Assembly: GCF_009363255.1 (NCBI RefSeq)
Contig: NZ_CP045318.1
Location: 2,159,501-2,223,500, forward strand
DNA from: Roseivivax sp. THAF197b
GTDB taxonomy: Bacteria > Pseudomonadota > Alphaproteobacteria > Rhodobacterales > Rhodobacteraceae
DNA: 64,000 nt
Reading direction: 5' to 3'
The notes beneath the pieces were generated by a model, which saw only the letters and a program-made list of their open reading frames with translations, ran no database searches and had not been told where the DNA came from. Every line of letters starts with the position of its first letter. Positions within the stretch are counted from its first letter, which is position 1. Below, in pieces: positions 36,387 through 45,625 of the stretch. Both the position numbers and the translations under genes were made by a program.

Positions 36387-39365
36387 TTATTTTGTCAGCA
36401 GACGCGCCTCGTGCTTCTTCAGCGAGCGGCGTGCCGCGGCATAGCCCTTGAGGCCCTCGGTCTCGGCAAGCTCCGGGAAGAGTTCCAGGATCTCGTTGCG
36501 CTGTGCATTGCCGATTCCCTTGAGGCTGTAATCGCCGGGCTGGAAGCTTTCGGTCCAGGCCCCGTTGGCGAGCACGACCTCGTGGCGGTCGAACATGAAG
36601 TGGATGTAGCTGACGCCCAGCGCGCGGACCTCGTCCACCCCTTCAAGCCCGGTGAGGTGCTTGGCCGCGGCCAGAACCTCCCGCTCCTCGAAGTAGAGCG
36701 CGGTCTTGTCGTTGTTGACCAGCATCCGGTGGTTGGGGCTGACCAGCATGTCATGCTCGGGCAGGTTGTTGCCAAGCGAGCCTGCGCGGATCAGGACCGG
36801 CTTCATGTGGGGCTTGCGCGCCAGCTCGAAGCCGCTCAGATCCTTGCGGCCGACCCAGCGGATCTCCTGCAGACCGTTGTCGCGAGTGATGATCTTGTCA
36901 CCCTCGCGCAGGTCCTCGACAAGACGCTCGCCCTGCGGCGTGGCCACCTTGGTCCCCGGCGTGAAGCAGGGCACGATTTCCTCGATATTGAAGAAATCCA
37001 TGGAGCCGGTGACTTCGCCCGCCGCGTTCAGGTACTCGATCGTGCCGTCGATGCCGTTCGATTCACGCGGGCCGTCATCGTCCGGACGCTCGTTCACGAG
37101 GCGCCAGTCGACATCCTTCTGGCCCACACCGGACAGGTCCAGCGTGTCGAAATCATCGCCTGCATTGCCGCCCTGAACGGTGTCGCCGAGGAACTCGCCG
37201 GGGTTTGCCAGGTCTTCAATCGACGCCTCGGCTGCCGCGGAGACGACGATCGTGTCGCGATCCGCACCACCGTCGATGAAGTCGAGCCCGCCATCGCCGT
37301 TCAGCGTGTCGTTGCCGTCGCCGCCAAGCAGCGTGTCGTTGTCATCGCCGCCACCGAGAAGGTCATCGTCGATACCGCCGTCGAGCTGGTCCTCACCGGA
37401 GCCACCTTCGAGCGTATCGTCGTCATCGCCGCCGATGAGCGTGTCGTTGCCCAGGAAGCCCTGCAGCAGGTCGCGGTCATTCTCGGGCTGCGGGTCGGTA
37501 TCGTCCGGGATCTCAAGCGAGGGCGGTGCCGAGCCGTCGATCAGATCGTCGTCCTGACCGCCATCGAGCGTGTCGGAGCCGTGACCGCCCAGCAGGATGT
37601 CATTGCCCTGCCCGCCCATCACGAGATCGTCGTCGATGCCGCCTGCAAGGGTGTCGTTGCCCTGCCCGCCATCCAGCGTATCGCGGTCATCTCCCGTGGA
37701 GATGAAATCGTTGCCCTGGTTGCCCTCGACATAGTCGCGGCCGTCTTCCGGGTTCGGATCGCTGTCGAAGGTGGTGCCGCCGATGGTGATCGGCAGGGTC
37801 GGATCGTCATTCTCGTAATCGGAGAAGGTGTCGACGCCCGCGATGATCGTGTCATCCCCCTGGCCGCCCCGGATCGTGTCGGAGCCCTGGATATCCTCGA
37901 TCAGGTCATTGCCGCCGCCGCCGCCGACCACGTCGTCGTCGATGCCCGGACGGATCGTGTCGTCGCCGCCATTGCCGGAAATCGTGTCGGCATCGTCGCC
38001 GGTCTCGATCAGTTCGCCCGCGCCGGTGCCCTCGACCACGTCGAGATCGTCATTCGGGTCGGGGTCCTGGTCGTTGCCGTTGAGCGGATCGAGCGGTTGA
38101 TCCGCAGGCGCCACGGGGAAGACATCCGTATCGATGCGTCCGCCCGCGGGCTCCGGCTCGGTCACGGTGACCACGAGTTCACCGGTATCGGTGCCGCCAT
38201 TGCCGTCATCGATCGTGTAGGTGACGGTATCGTCCCCGACAAAATCCGCGTTGGGCGTGTAGACAACATCGCCATCGCCATTGATCGTCGCGGTGCCGTT
38301 CGTGCCGTCGGTCACACCTGTCACCGTCAGCGGATCGCCGTCGGGATCGGAGTCGTTGTCAGCCACGTCCACGACGATGGGCGTCTCGTTGTCGGTCTCG
38401 GCGGTGTCGTCCACGGCGACCGGCGGAAGGTTCGGACCATCCGCAACGGTGATGACGAGGTTTGCGGTCGCGGTGCCGCCATTGCCGTCGTCGATCGTGT
38501 AGGTGACGGTGTCTTCACCCGTGAAACCGGCATTGGGTGTGTAGACAACTTCGCCCGCCGCATTGACCGTCGCGGTGCCATTGGCGCCATCCGTGACGGC
38601 CGTCACGGTCAGCGGATCGCCGTCCGGATCGCTGTCATTGCCCAGGACCGCGAAGGCAACAGCCTCGCCTGCCTCGGTATTCGTGGCGTCATCCACGGCC
38701 ACGGGCGGCTGGTTGCCGTCGCCGCCATCGGTCGTGGAGAAGTTGATGTTGGAGACGAGAACGGTCTGCTGCGCGGAGCCGCCATTGTCCTGGATGAGGG
38801 ACATCGACTGGATTGGCCCCTCGATCTCGATCAGGAGCGAACCGTTGGGATCGTCGAAATTGGTCAGCACCTGACCGATGGCCGTGCTGCCCGAGACGAT
38901 TGCCTCGCCCGAAGAGGTGATGGTGATCGTGGCCGGGTCGCCATTGGCGTCGACCGCCTCGATGGTGATCTGGTCCTCGAAGCCCGGGCCGGGGCCCGCG
39001 GCGAGGTCCTGGGGACCGGCATCGACGTCGTTCAGACGGAAGCTCACATTGGTGACGCTGTCGCCGTAAAGCGGGTCGGTCGACCGGAAGTCGAACGTGA
39101 CAGTCGAGGTCAGCTCCGGCGACGGGCTGCCCGTATCATTGCCCTCGGCGTAAAGCTTGAGGTGCGAGTTGGCATCGAAATCCTCGCCCGGAGCGACATA
39201 GCCCGGAATGTCGACGATATACGTGGTCGAGTTATCCGAGATGGAATCGTAGGTCACATCGACCGCGACGCCGCCCGTCTCGACAGTTACGGCACCATCC
39301 TGTCCGGGGCCGTCGCTGACCCTGTTCAACCCCGATGCTACCCAGTCCAGTGTAAGATCTGGCAT
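36387..39365 (-). CDS. RTX/cadherin-like repeat protein with C-terminal Hint domain
   Basis: A 992-residue, very acidic, calcium-binding protein likely exported by type I secretion. The N-terminal region (1-210) looks like a jelly-roll or hemolysin-associated module. Two near-identical cadherin/VCBS-like repeats follow (about 215-309 and 310-403, each starting N-x-PPVAVDD and ending VTYTIDDGNGGT). RTX nonapeptide-type repeats (GGxGND / GGxDDD) occupy about 440-705. A Hint domain (about 796-935) starts CFTPGTKVATPQG and contains HDMLVSPNHRMLV and HEVVLANGAWTESF. No N-terminal signal is present, as expected for type I export. A good AAGGG site precedes the ATG. The function (adhesion, surface layer or self-splicing release) is unknown. 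Confidence 0.9.
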   Translation of the reverse strand: MPDLTLDWVASGLNRVSDGPGQDGAVTVETGGVAVDVTYDSISDNSTTYIVDIPGYVAPGEDFDANSHLKLYAEGNDTGSPSPELTSTVTFDFRSTDPLYGDSVTNVSFRLNDVDAGPQDLAAGPGPGFEDQITIEAVDANGDPATITITSSGEAIVSGSTAIGQVLTNFDDPNGSLLIEIEGPIQSMSLIQDNGGSAQQTVLVSNINFSTTDGGDGNQPPVAVDDATNTEAGEAVAFAVLGNDSDPDGDPLTVTAVTDGANGTATVNAAGEVVYTPNAGFTGEDTVTYTIDDGNGGTATANLVITVADGPNLPPVAVDDTAETDNETPIVVDVADNDSDPDGDPLTVTGVTDGTNGTATINGDGDVVYTPNADFVGDDTVTYTIDDGNGGTDTGELVVTVTEPEPAGGRIDTDVFPVAPADQPLDPLNGNDQDPDPNDDLDVVEGTGAGELIETGDDADTISGNGGDDTIRPGIDDDVVGGGGGNDLIEDIQGSDTIRGGQGDDTIIAGVDTFSDYENDDPTLPITIGGTTFDSDPNPEDGRDYVEGNQGNDFISTGDDRDTLDGGQGNDTLAGGIDDDLVMGGQGNDILLGGHGSDTLDGGQDDDLIDGSAPPSLEIPDDTDPQPENDRDLLQGFLGNDTLIGGDDDDTLEGGSGEDQLDGGIDDDLLGGGDDNDTLLGGDGNDTLNGDGGLDFIDGGADRDTIVVSAAAEASIEDLANPGEFLGDTVQGGNAGDDFDTLDLSGVGQKDVDWRLVNERPDDDGPRESNGIDGTIEYLNAAGEVTGSMDFFNIEEIVPCFTPGTKVATPQGERLVEDLREGDKIITRDNGLQEIRWVGRKDLSGFELARKPHMKPVLIRAGSLGNNLPEHDMLVSPNHRMLVNNDKTALYFEEREVLAAAKHLTGLEGVDEVRALGVSYIHFMFDRHEVVLANGAWTESFQPGDYSLKGIGNAQRNEILELFPELAETEGLKGYAAARRSLKKHEARLLTK
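38150..38719 (-). repeat. Two tandem ~285-bp repeats encoding cadherin-like domains
   Basis: Within the RTX gene, the units at about 38435-38719 and 38150-38434 encode the two cadherin-like domains. They are close copies in DNA as well as in protein: the run coding DPDGDPLTVT and the run coding YTIDDGNGGT recur at the same spacing. This points to recent duplication or recombination. Confidence 0.75.
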
Positions 39366-40002
39366 CTTTTACCCTTCCACGATCCGGGGACTTCAGTCCC
39401 TCTTAGCGGCGGCGGCCCCGAAGGCTCGCCAAACACAATCCAGCACGGCATCCATGGTCAGAGATCGGGGCGTCTTGCGGCGCGATCGTCAGCGCGCAAG
39501 GACTCAGGCGGCCTCCCGGCATATGCCGGGCCACATGTTCCGATACATCCGTCAGGATGGTCGTTTTGGTGGCCGCCCCCGTGGCCAGCAGATGTCACCC
39601 CCCAGTGGGCTTGCACACAGAGATACGTGAACGCCGGGGCGGGACAAAGGGAAAATTGTTGGAAAAGTGTCCGAAATCGGCACGATCGCCTTTTTCCGGC
39701 CCCGGTTCGGACCGCTCCTGACCCGACCGACCCGCGCGATTGTTTCCGATTTTCGGGCGAAATCAGCCAAAACCGCAGAAAATCGGCCATTTCCCCGCGA
39801 AACCGTGCGTCATTGTTTCGAAAATCGCGCCAAACGAGCCGCAAAAGAGTGACGTAACGGAGCGCTGCCTCATTCGCGCCCTAGTCTATTCAGGGTTGTT
39901 CCGCGTTGAGAACCAATCGCGCGTGCTTTGCAGAATTATCGCGCAGCTCTGGGAGTAATGACCCGACCAGACCCCGAATCGTTGGAGGCACCGACGCCAT
40001 AT

Positions 40003-40020
40003 TTCGCCATAATCGGCGAA
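40003..40020 (+). promoter_or_regulatory. Perfect inverted repeat upstream of LysR gene
   Basis: TTCGCC and GGCGAA are separated by ATAATC, giving an 18-base palindrome about 105 bases before the LysR-type gene. The left part recurs at 40046-40060. It is a possible regulator-binding site. Confidence 0.4.
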
Positions 40021-40045
40021 GGGCGACGCTCGGGCTCTGCCCCAT

Positions 40046-40060
40046 TTTCGCCACAATCGG
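40046..40060 (+). repeat. Second copy of TTTCGCCAtAATCGG motif
   Basis: TTTCGCCACAATCGG here matches TTTCGCCATAATCGG at 40002-40016 in 14 of 15 bases, 44 bases apart (about four helical turns). Two helically phased copies fit cooperative binding of a dimeric or tetrameric LysR-type protein. Confidence 0.4.
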
Positions 40061-40125
40061 GATGCCCGCGCCCAGTCCATACAGACGCCCCTGTTCTCGG
40101 CGGATGCGGATGGCATGCTGACCCC

Positions 40126-41022
40126 ATGAGCAGAATCAATCTCGAACAGGTCAAAACCTTCCTTGGCGTCGTGCGACTGGGCGGCGTGCGCAAGGCGGCC
40201 ATCGGTCTGAACCTGACGCAGCCTGCGGTGACCGCGCGCATCAAGGCGCTGGAAGAGACCCTCTCGGCGCAGCTTTTTGACCGCAGCGGCGGCGGCATGC
40301 GGCTGACAAAGCGCGGCGAGCTGCTGGTCTCCTATGCCGAAAAGTTCGAACAGATTTCCGAAATGGTGGAGCGCGACGTGATCGATCCCGGCGGTGTCGA
40401 CAAGCGTCTGCGTCTCGGCGTCTCGGAGACCATCGCGCAATGCTGGCTGCCCGATCTCATCGCAGCGCTTCACGCGCATTATCCCAACCTGGAAATCGAG
40501 TTCGGCGTCGACATCTCCAATGATCTGCGGGAGGCGCTGCTGGCGCAGGAACTGGACATGGCGATCCTGCTCGGTCCGATCTCGGAATATTCCATCGACA
40601 ACGTAGCGCTGCCGGGCTTCGATCTGGCCTGGTATGTCTCCGCCAAGGCCCCGGCGGAGGAGGATCCCACGCATTATCTCAGGCGCCCCATCCTGACCTA
40701 TGCACGCAACACCCGGCCTTTCCGCGAATTGCGCGACCTTCTGTTCGAGCGGGTCGGGCCCGATGTGGCGATCTTTCCCTCGTCGTCGCTCTCGGCCTGC
40801 TTCCGTCTGGTGGAGGCCGATCTGGGCGTCGCCGCCCTGCCCAGCGCGCTTGGCCAGACCTATGTCGATGCGGGCACGATCCGCAGGTTCGATCCGGGCT
40901 GGACGCCGCAACCCCTGCGCTTCACCGCCTCCTATCGGGGCACACCGAAAAGCCATGTGGTCGAGACCGCGGCGCGCATGGCGCTGGAGGTCGCGCAGCT
41001 TTACGCCGATCAAAATTCCTGA
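40126..41022 (+). CDS. LysR-family transcriptional regulator
   Basis: A 298-residue LysR-type regulator. The N-terminal HTH reads LEQVKTFLGVVRLGGVRKAAIGLNLTQPAVTARIKALEE, and the effector-binding domain begins near RLRLGVSETIAQCW at residue 88. The ATG at 40126 (MSRINLEQVK) is the natural family start although no Shine-Dalgarno is obvious; the transcript may be leaderless or the site weak. It is followed, 77 bases later on the same strand, by the DUF1445-TRAP-pxpBC operon, and probably controls it. Confidence 0.93.
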   Translation: MSRINLEQVKTFLGVVRLGGVRKAAIGLNLTQPAVTARIKALEETLSAQLFDRSGGGMRLTKRGELLVSYAEKFEQISEMVERDVIDPGGVDKRLRLGVSETIAQCWLPDLIAALHAHYPNLEIEFGVDISNDLREALLAQELDMAILLGPISEYSIDNVALPGFDLAWYVSAKAPAEEDPTHYLRRPILTYARNTRPFRELRDLLFERVGPDVAIFPSSSLSACFRLVEADLGVAALPSALGQTYVDAGTIRRFDPGWTPQPLRFTASYRGTPKSHVVETAARMALEVAQLYADQNS

Positions 41023-41099
41023 TCACTACCGACAACTTTATTCGATTTGCTTTTATTGCAGCTTCCCGCCACGCTCATCCTGACCATGGGGGGCTTCAC

Positions 41100-41921
41100 A
41101 TGACTGCAACCTATCAAGAGCTGCGCCGCAGCGACCTGCCGAACCTCCGCCGCGAAATCCGCGCCGGACATTACGCCAAGCACACGGCGGGACTCGGGCC
41201 CGGATATCTGCAGACCAATCTCGCCATCATGCCCGAGGCCTTCGCGCTCGACTTCATGCGCTTCTGCCAGCGCAATCCGAAGCCATGCCCGCTCGTGGGC
41301 GTGTCCGATACCGGCAACCCGATGATGATGACGCTGGGCGCCGATATCGACATCCGCACCGACGTGCCCGCCTACAATATCTACGAGAACGGCAAGCTTA
41401 CGGGCAGCCGCGACGACATTACCGATATCTGGACGGATGATCTTGTGGCCTTCGCGCTGGGCTGCTCCTTCACCTTCGAGCGCGCGCTCGAAGAGGCGGG
41501 TATCCCGCAATGGCATATCGACCACGACACGACCGTGCCGATGTTCCGCTCCAACCTCGAGACAGTGCCTGCGGGGCCGTTTTCAGGCAAGACGGTCGTG
41601 TCGCTGCGCTTCATCGCGCCCGAACGGCTGGACGAGGTGATCGCCATCTCTCGACGCTTTCCGCTTGCCCATGGTGCGCCGGTGCATTGGGGCGATCCGG
41701 CAAAAATCGGCATCACCGACCTGTCGGCGCCGGAATGGGGCGATCCGTGCGAGATCGAGCCGGGCAAGATCCCCGTCTTCTGGGCCTGTGGCGTCACACC
41801 GCAAGTGGCCATCGAGCGCGCGGGCATCCCGCTTTGCATCACGCACAAGCCCGGTCACATGCTGATCACCGATATCGCCGAGGACGCCGAAGTCCCGGTG
41901 CGCAATCCCAAGGCCGCCTGA
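41100..41921 (+). CDS. DUF1445 / UPF0317 putative hydro-lyase (D-glutamate cyclase-like)
   Basis: A 273-residue protein of the YcsI/DUF1445 family. It begins with RREIRAGHYAKHTAGLGPGYLQTNLAIMP and has CPLVGVSDTGNPMM near residue 65. Other segments are FALGCSFTFERALEEAGIP and a C-terminal VFWACGVTPQVAI with THKPGHMLITD. Family members have been linked to D-glutamate cyclase activity, making 5-oxo-D-proline. The bacterial context here (TRAP transporter, pxpB, pxpC) fits lactam or oxoproline metabolism. Activity is inferred, not shown. Confidence 0.9.
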   Translation: MTATYQELRRSDLPNLRREIRAGHYAKHTAGLGPGYLQTNLAIMPEAFALDFMRFCQRNPKPCPLVGVSDTGNPMMMTLGADIDIRTDVPAYNIYENGKLTGSRDDITDIWTDDLVAFALGCSFTFERALEEAGIPQWHIDHDTTVPMFRSNLETVPAGPFSGKTVVSLRFIAPERLDEVIAISRRFPLAHGAPVHWGDPAKIGITDLSAPEWGDPCEIEPGKIPVFWACGVTPQVAIERAGIPLCITHKPGHMLITDIAEDAEVPVRNPKAA

Positions 41922-41983
41922 GCGGCCAGCGGGCAAGAGAAATAACACCAACAAGACCAACATCATCCAACAAGGAGACTGAC

Positions 41984-43021
41984 ATGAAACGCACTCTGAC
42001 CTTCCTCGCCGCCACGACGGCGCTTGCCTCCCCGGCTCTGGCCGAAGAGCTGTCGGTCGTGGGCTCCTGGTCTGGCCTGCCGCTGCACAAGGAATACGAG
42101 GCGCCCTTCTGGACCGAGACCGTGCCCGCCGCCTCCGATGGCGAGATCAACGTGGCGCTGACCACGCATGACCAGATGAACCTCGGCGTGGGAGATGTGT
42201 ACCGCCTTCTGGGCGACGGGGTCTACGACGTGGCGATGACCGTGGCCGATTACGCCGTGGCTGACGCGCCCGAACTGGAAGGACTGGACGTGCCGCTCGT
42301 GGCACTCACGGCGGATGAGGCGAAGGCCATGGTCGATGCGGCCCGCCCCATGGTCGAGGACATCTACAACGACCGCTTCAACGCGCATGTTCTGGCCATC
42401 GCGCCCTACCCGCCGCAGGTCGTCTTCTGCAACGCGGAGATCGCGGGGCTGTCGGATCTCGAAGGCAAGAAGGTCCGCGCATCGGGCCGGATGACCGCGA
42501 AATTCCTTGAGGCTCTCGGCGCCGAGGGCGTGAACGTGTCGTTCTCGGAAGTGCCGGGCGCTTTGCAGAAAGGCGTTGTCGATTGCGCCGTGACGGGGGC
42601 CGGTTCGGGCTATTCCGCAGGCTGGTGGGAAGTGTCCACGCATCTTCTGCCCATCCCGCTCGGCGGTTGGGACAGCGTCGTGACGGCGGTGAACCTTGAT
42701 AAGTGGAACAGCCTCTCGGACGAGCACAAGGCGCTTCTGACCGAGCAGGCGGCGTCCGAGTTCGAAGCCCCCGCCTGGGCCGTGGCGCAGGATGCGCTGG
42801 TCAACGACATCGCCTGCCTCACCGGCAATGGCGAGTGCCCCGCGGGCGATGCGCGCAACATGATGCTCGTCGAGGCCTCCGAGGCTGATTTCGAACGCGC
42901 GCGTGAGGTGCTTGTCGCCGAAGTGCTGCCCGAATGGGCCGAGCGCGCGGGCGGCGACTGGGCCACACGCTGGAATGACAGCGTCGGCGCGGCCGTCGGT
43001 GTGACTGTTCCGGTCAACTGA
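41984..43021 (+). CDS. dctP: TRAP transporter solute-binding protein (DctP-like)
   Basis: A 345-residue periplasmic binding protein of TRAP family 1. A signal peptide covers residues 1-20 (MKRTLTFLAATTALASPALA). The body contains DLEGKKVRASGRMTAKFLEALGAEGVNVSFSEVPGALQKGVVDCAVTG in pieces typical of the family; the R-A-S-G-R run near residue 165 supplies the carboxylate-binding Arg. AAGGAG lies eight bases before the ATG at 41984. It sits between a DUF1445 gene and the two membrane subunits, so the ligand is likely a small carboxylate such as 5-oxoproline or a related lactam. Confidence 0.93.
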   Translation: MKRTLTFLAATTALASPALAEELSVVGSWSGLPLHKEYEAPFWTETVPAASDGEINVALTTHDQMNLGVGDVYRLLGDGVYDVAMTVADYAVADAPELEGLDVPLVALTADEAKAMVDAARPMVEDIYNDRFNAHVLAIAPYPPQVVFCNAEIAGLSDLEGKKVRASGRMTAKFLEALGAEGVNVSFSEVPGALQKGVVDCAVTGAGSGYSAGWWEVSTHLLPIPLGGWDSVVTAVNLDKWNSLSDEHKALLTEQAASEFEAPAWAVAQDALVNDIACLTGNGECPAGDARNMMLVEASEADFERAREVLVAEVLPEWAERAGGDWATRWNDSVGAAVGVTVPVN

Positions 43022-43053
43022 ACCCTGACGTCCTGAAAGCGAGGCCCCATCCC

Positions 43054-43602
43054 ATGGCGGAGACACTTCTGCATCGGCTGCGCGCCGCGAACGGCATATT
43101 GGCGATCCTGATCGGGATTCTGCTCTTTGCCTGCGTGGCCTTCGTGCTGGCCGATATCGTGCTGCGCCGGATGGGGTCCACGCTGGGCGGGACCGACGAG
43201 GTCTCGGGCTACGTAATGGCCATCGCGACGGCCTGGGGCATGGCCTACACGCTCACAGAGCTCGGCCATGTCCGCATCGACCTGCTGCGCTCCCGGGTTC
43301 AGGCCCGGGGGCGTGCCCTCTTCGATCTCTTTTCCATGCTGGTCCTGTCGGCCACGATCAGCCTGATCGCGATCAAGGCCTGGCCGGTGCTGGAGCGCTC
43401 GCTCGCCAACGGATCGCGGGCCAATACCAATCTCGAAACGCCGCTCGCGCTTGTGCAATTCCCGTGGTTCCTGGGCTGGGTGTGGTTTGCGCTCGCCTCC
43501 TGGATCACCCTCATCGCCGCGGCCTCGCTCGTCCTCAAGGGCGATTACGCCGCCTCCGACGCGGCCATCGGTACTTTCGGCGAAGCGGATCAACTGAAAT
43601 GA
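43054..43602 (+). CDS. dctQ: TRAP transporter small permease (DctQ-like)
   Basis: A 182-residue four-helix membrane protein. The family pattern ILIGILLFACVAFVLADIVLRRMG is near residue 20, and WFLGWVWFALASWITLIAAA is near residue 135. It stabilises the large permease and contacts the binding protein. Its stop overlaps the dctM start as ATGA. Confidence 0.92.
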   Translation: MAETLLHRLRAANGILAILIGILLFACVAFVLADIVLRRMGSTLGGTDEVSGYVMAIATAWGMAYTLTELGHVRIDLLRSRVQARGRALFDLFSMLVLSATISLIAIKAWPVLERSLANGSRANTNLETPLALVQFPWFLGWVWFALASWITLIAAASLVLKGDYAASDAAIGTFGEADQLK

Positions 43603-44882
43603 TTACCTATATCTCCGCAGGCCTTCTGGGCCTTCTGTGCCTGTCGATCCCCGTCGGCATCGTGCTGTTCCTTCTGGGCTTCGGCATCGACCAGTTCTTC
43701 TCGCCCTTCCCGCTCATCCGGGGCTTGGGCAACCTCGTCTGGTCGACCTCGAACAACGCCACCCTGATCGCCATTCCGTTCTTCGTGCTGCTGGGCGAGA
43801 TCCTCGTGCGTTCGGGTCTTGCCACCCGCACCTATGCTGCGCTCGACCGCTGGGTGAGCTGGATGCCGGGCGGGCTTGTCCATGCCAATATCGCCACGGC
43901 GACCATGTTTTCGGCCACCTCCGGCTCGTCGGTGGCCACCGCCGCGACCGTGGCCACCGTGGCCATGCCGCAGGCCGAAAAGCTGGGCTACGATCCGAAG
44001 CTCTTCTCGGGCGCCATTGCCGCCGGCGGCACGCTCGGCATCATGATCCCGCCGTCCATCAACCTCATCGTCTACGGCTTCCTGACGCAGACCTCGATCC
44101 CGCGCCTCTTCCTTGCAGGCCTCGTCCCGGGCATCGCGCTGGCACTGGCCTTTGTCGTCATCACCATGATCCTGTGCATGATCCGTCCGGGCCTCGGCGG
44201 CGAACGCCGGTTTTTCCCCTTTGCGCAGATGCTGAAGGCGCTCTTGGAACTCATCCCGATCATCCTGCTCTTCACGGTCATCATCGGCACGATCTACAAG
44301 GGCTGGGCCACCCCCACCGAGGCCGCCGCCGTGGGCGTCGCAGGTGCCATCGTCATCGCCGCGGCCTTCGGGGGCGTGTCTTTGCAGATGTTCAAGGACT
44401 CGATCCTCGGCACGGTGAAGATCACCTCGATGATCATGCTCGTCGTGATCGGTGCCTCCTTCCTGAACTTCACGCTGGCCTCGGCCGGGATCGGACGCGA
44501 ATTGCAGGACTTCCTCGCGGGGCTCGGCCTCACGCCGCTGATGACGATCTTCGTGATCGTGCTGATCTACATCGTTCTGGGCTTCTTCATCGAGACGCTA
44601 TCGCTGATGGTCGTGACGATCCCGATCATCGTGCCGCTGGTGGTCGAGATGGGCTTCGATCCGATCTGGTTCGGTATCCTGATGATCGTGCTGATCGAGA
44701 TGGCGCTGATCACGCCGCCTGTGGGTCTGAACCTCTACGTGGTGCAGGGCGCGCGACGATCGGGGCCGATGTCGGACGTGATGCTGGGCACGATACCCTA
44801 CATCATCGCGATGCTGGCCATGGCGATGGCGCTGATTGCCTTCCCGTCGATTGCCCTGTGGCTGCCGGATGCACTGCAATGA
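43599..44882 (+). CDS. dctM: TRAP transporter large permease (DctM-like)
   Basis: A 427-residue sodium-coupled permease with about 12 membrane helices. Typical segments are FATMFSATSGSSVATAATVATV-like sequence (residue about 105), GGTLGIMIPPSINLIVYG near residue 145, and GWATPTEAAAVGVAGAIV near residue 235. The end contains LITPPVGLNLYVVQGA. It is co-translated with dctQ and with pxpB, whose ATG overlaps its stop. Confidence 0.95.
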   Translation: MITYISAGLLGLLCLSIPVGIVLFLLGFGIDQFFSPFPLIRGLGNLVWSTSNNATLIAIPFFVLLGEILVRSGLATRTYAALDRWVSWMPGGLVHANIATATMFSATSGSSVATAATVATVAMPQAEKLGYDPKLFSGAIAAGGTLGIMIPPSINLIVYGFLTQTSIPRLFLAGLVPGIALALAFVVITMILCMIRPGLGGERRFFPFAQMLKALLELIPIILLFTVIIGTIYKGWATPTEAAAVGVAGAIVIAAAFGGVSLQMFKDSILGTVKITSMIMLVVIGASFLNFTLASAGIGRELQDFLAGLGLTPLMTIFVIVLIYIVLGFFIETLSLMVVTIPIIVPLVVEMGFDPIWFGILMIVLIEMALITPPVGLNLYVVQGARRSGPMSDVMLGTIPYIIAMLAMAMALIAFPSIALWLPDALQ

Positions 44883-45625
44883 GTGAAGCAGGTGCGAACG
44901 ATTGGCCGAAGATCCGCACCGTCGGCGTCGACGGCCTGCTCGTGAGCTTCGGCGACAGGCTGAGCGAGGCGGCGAACCGCGCGGCGCTGGCCTTCCGTGG
45001 CGCGCTCGACCGTAATGGCCCCGAGGGGATCGAGGAGACCTCGACCTCCCTCGTCTCCACCTATCTGCGCTATGACCCTATCGCGGGCGATCCGGAGGCG
45101 ATCCGCGCAGGCGTGGCCGAGCTTCTGGGCGACAAGGATTGGTATGCCGAGGCCCTGCCCGAAGGCCGTCGCTTCTGGCGCATCCCGACGCTCTACGGCA
45201 CGGATCTGGCGCCGCAGCTCGAAGAAGCGGCCGAGGCGGCCGGCATGACGGCCAAGGAGGCGGTGCGCTCCATCTCGGAGGCCCGCGTGCGCGTGCAGAC
45301 CATCGGCTTCGCCCCGGGTCAGCCCTATCTCGGCGCCCTGCCCGAGGCCTGGAACATTCCCCGCCAGAGCCAGCTGACCGATCAGGTGCCCGTTGGCGCG
45401 CTCGTCGTCGCCGTGCGCCAGCTTGTGCTGTTTTCCGTCTCAACCCCCACGGGTTGGCGGCATATCGGCCAGACGGCGGTGAAGCTCTTCCGTCCTGACA
45501 GCGACACGCCCTTCGTGCTGCGTCCCGGCGACGAGGTGCAATTCGACCCGGTGGACCGCGCCACGTTCGAGAACCTGCAGCAAAGCGGCCCCGATGGCGG
45601 CGCCACGTCGGAGGCCGTCGCATGA
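44879..45625 (+). CDS. pxpB: 5-oxoprolinase subunit PxpB (KipI / allophanate hydrolase subunit 1)
   Basis: A 248-residue protein of the PxpB (KipI, DUF213) family, a subunit of the ATP-dependent 5-oxoprolinase PxpABC. It begins with VGVDGLLVSFGDRLSEAAN and contains ARVRVQTIGFAPGQPYLGALP near residue 140. It has PVGALVVAVRQLVLFSVSTPTGW and the ending LRPGDEVQFDPV. It overlaps dctM and pxpC at both ends by ATGA, so transport and lactam hydrolysis are translationally linked. The third subunit, pxpA (LamB/YcsF), is not in the window. Confidence 0.95.
   Translation: MSEAGANDWPKIRTVGVDGLLVSFGDRLSEAANRAALAFRGALDRNGPEGIEETSTSLVSTYLRYDPIAGDPEAIRAGVAELLGDKDWYAEALPEGRRFWRIPTLYGTDLAPQLEEAAEAAGMTAKEAVRSISEARVRVQTIGFAPGQPYLGALPEAWNIPRQSQLTDQVPVGALVVAVRQLVLFSVSTPTGWRHIGQTAVKLFRPDSDTPFVLRPGDEVQFDPVDRATFENLQQSGPDGGATSEAVA

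Larger units (their letters stand above)
39366..40125. other. 760-base intergenic region upstream of RTX and LysR genes
   Basis: This divergent gap has no gene I can support. The frames found in it are overlapping shadows with no ribosome-binding site. It is somewhat richer in A/T and TTTCG/CGAAA words than its surroundings. It holds an inverted repeat GATTT..AAATC at 39748-39764 and the TTTCGCCA repeats near 40003-40060 described separately. It probably contains the promoters of both genes and possible regulatory RNA. Confidence 0.5.

Noticed and set aside
37200..38110. CRISPR-like repeat array in the RTX gene
   Set aside because: The short recurring GTGTCGTTGCC-like units are in-frame codons of GGxGND repeats with variable spacing. 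They have no unique spacers of constant length.
36039..39857. 1272-codon plus-strand frame antisense to the RTX gene
   Set aside because: It mirrors the repetitive GGxGxD coding of the RTX gene and has no start signal. It is an artefact of that repeat.
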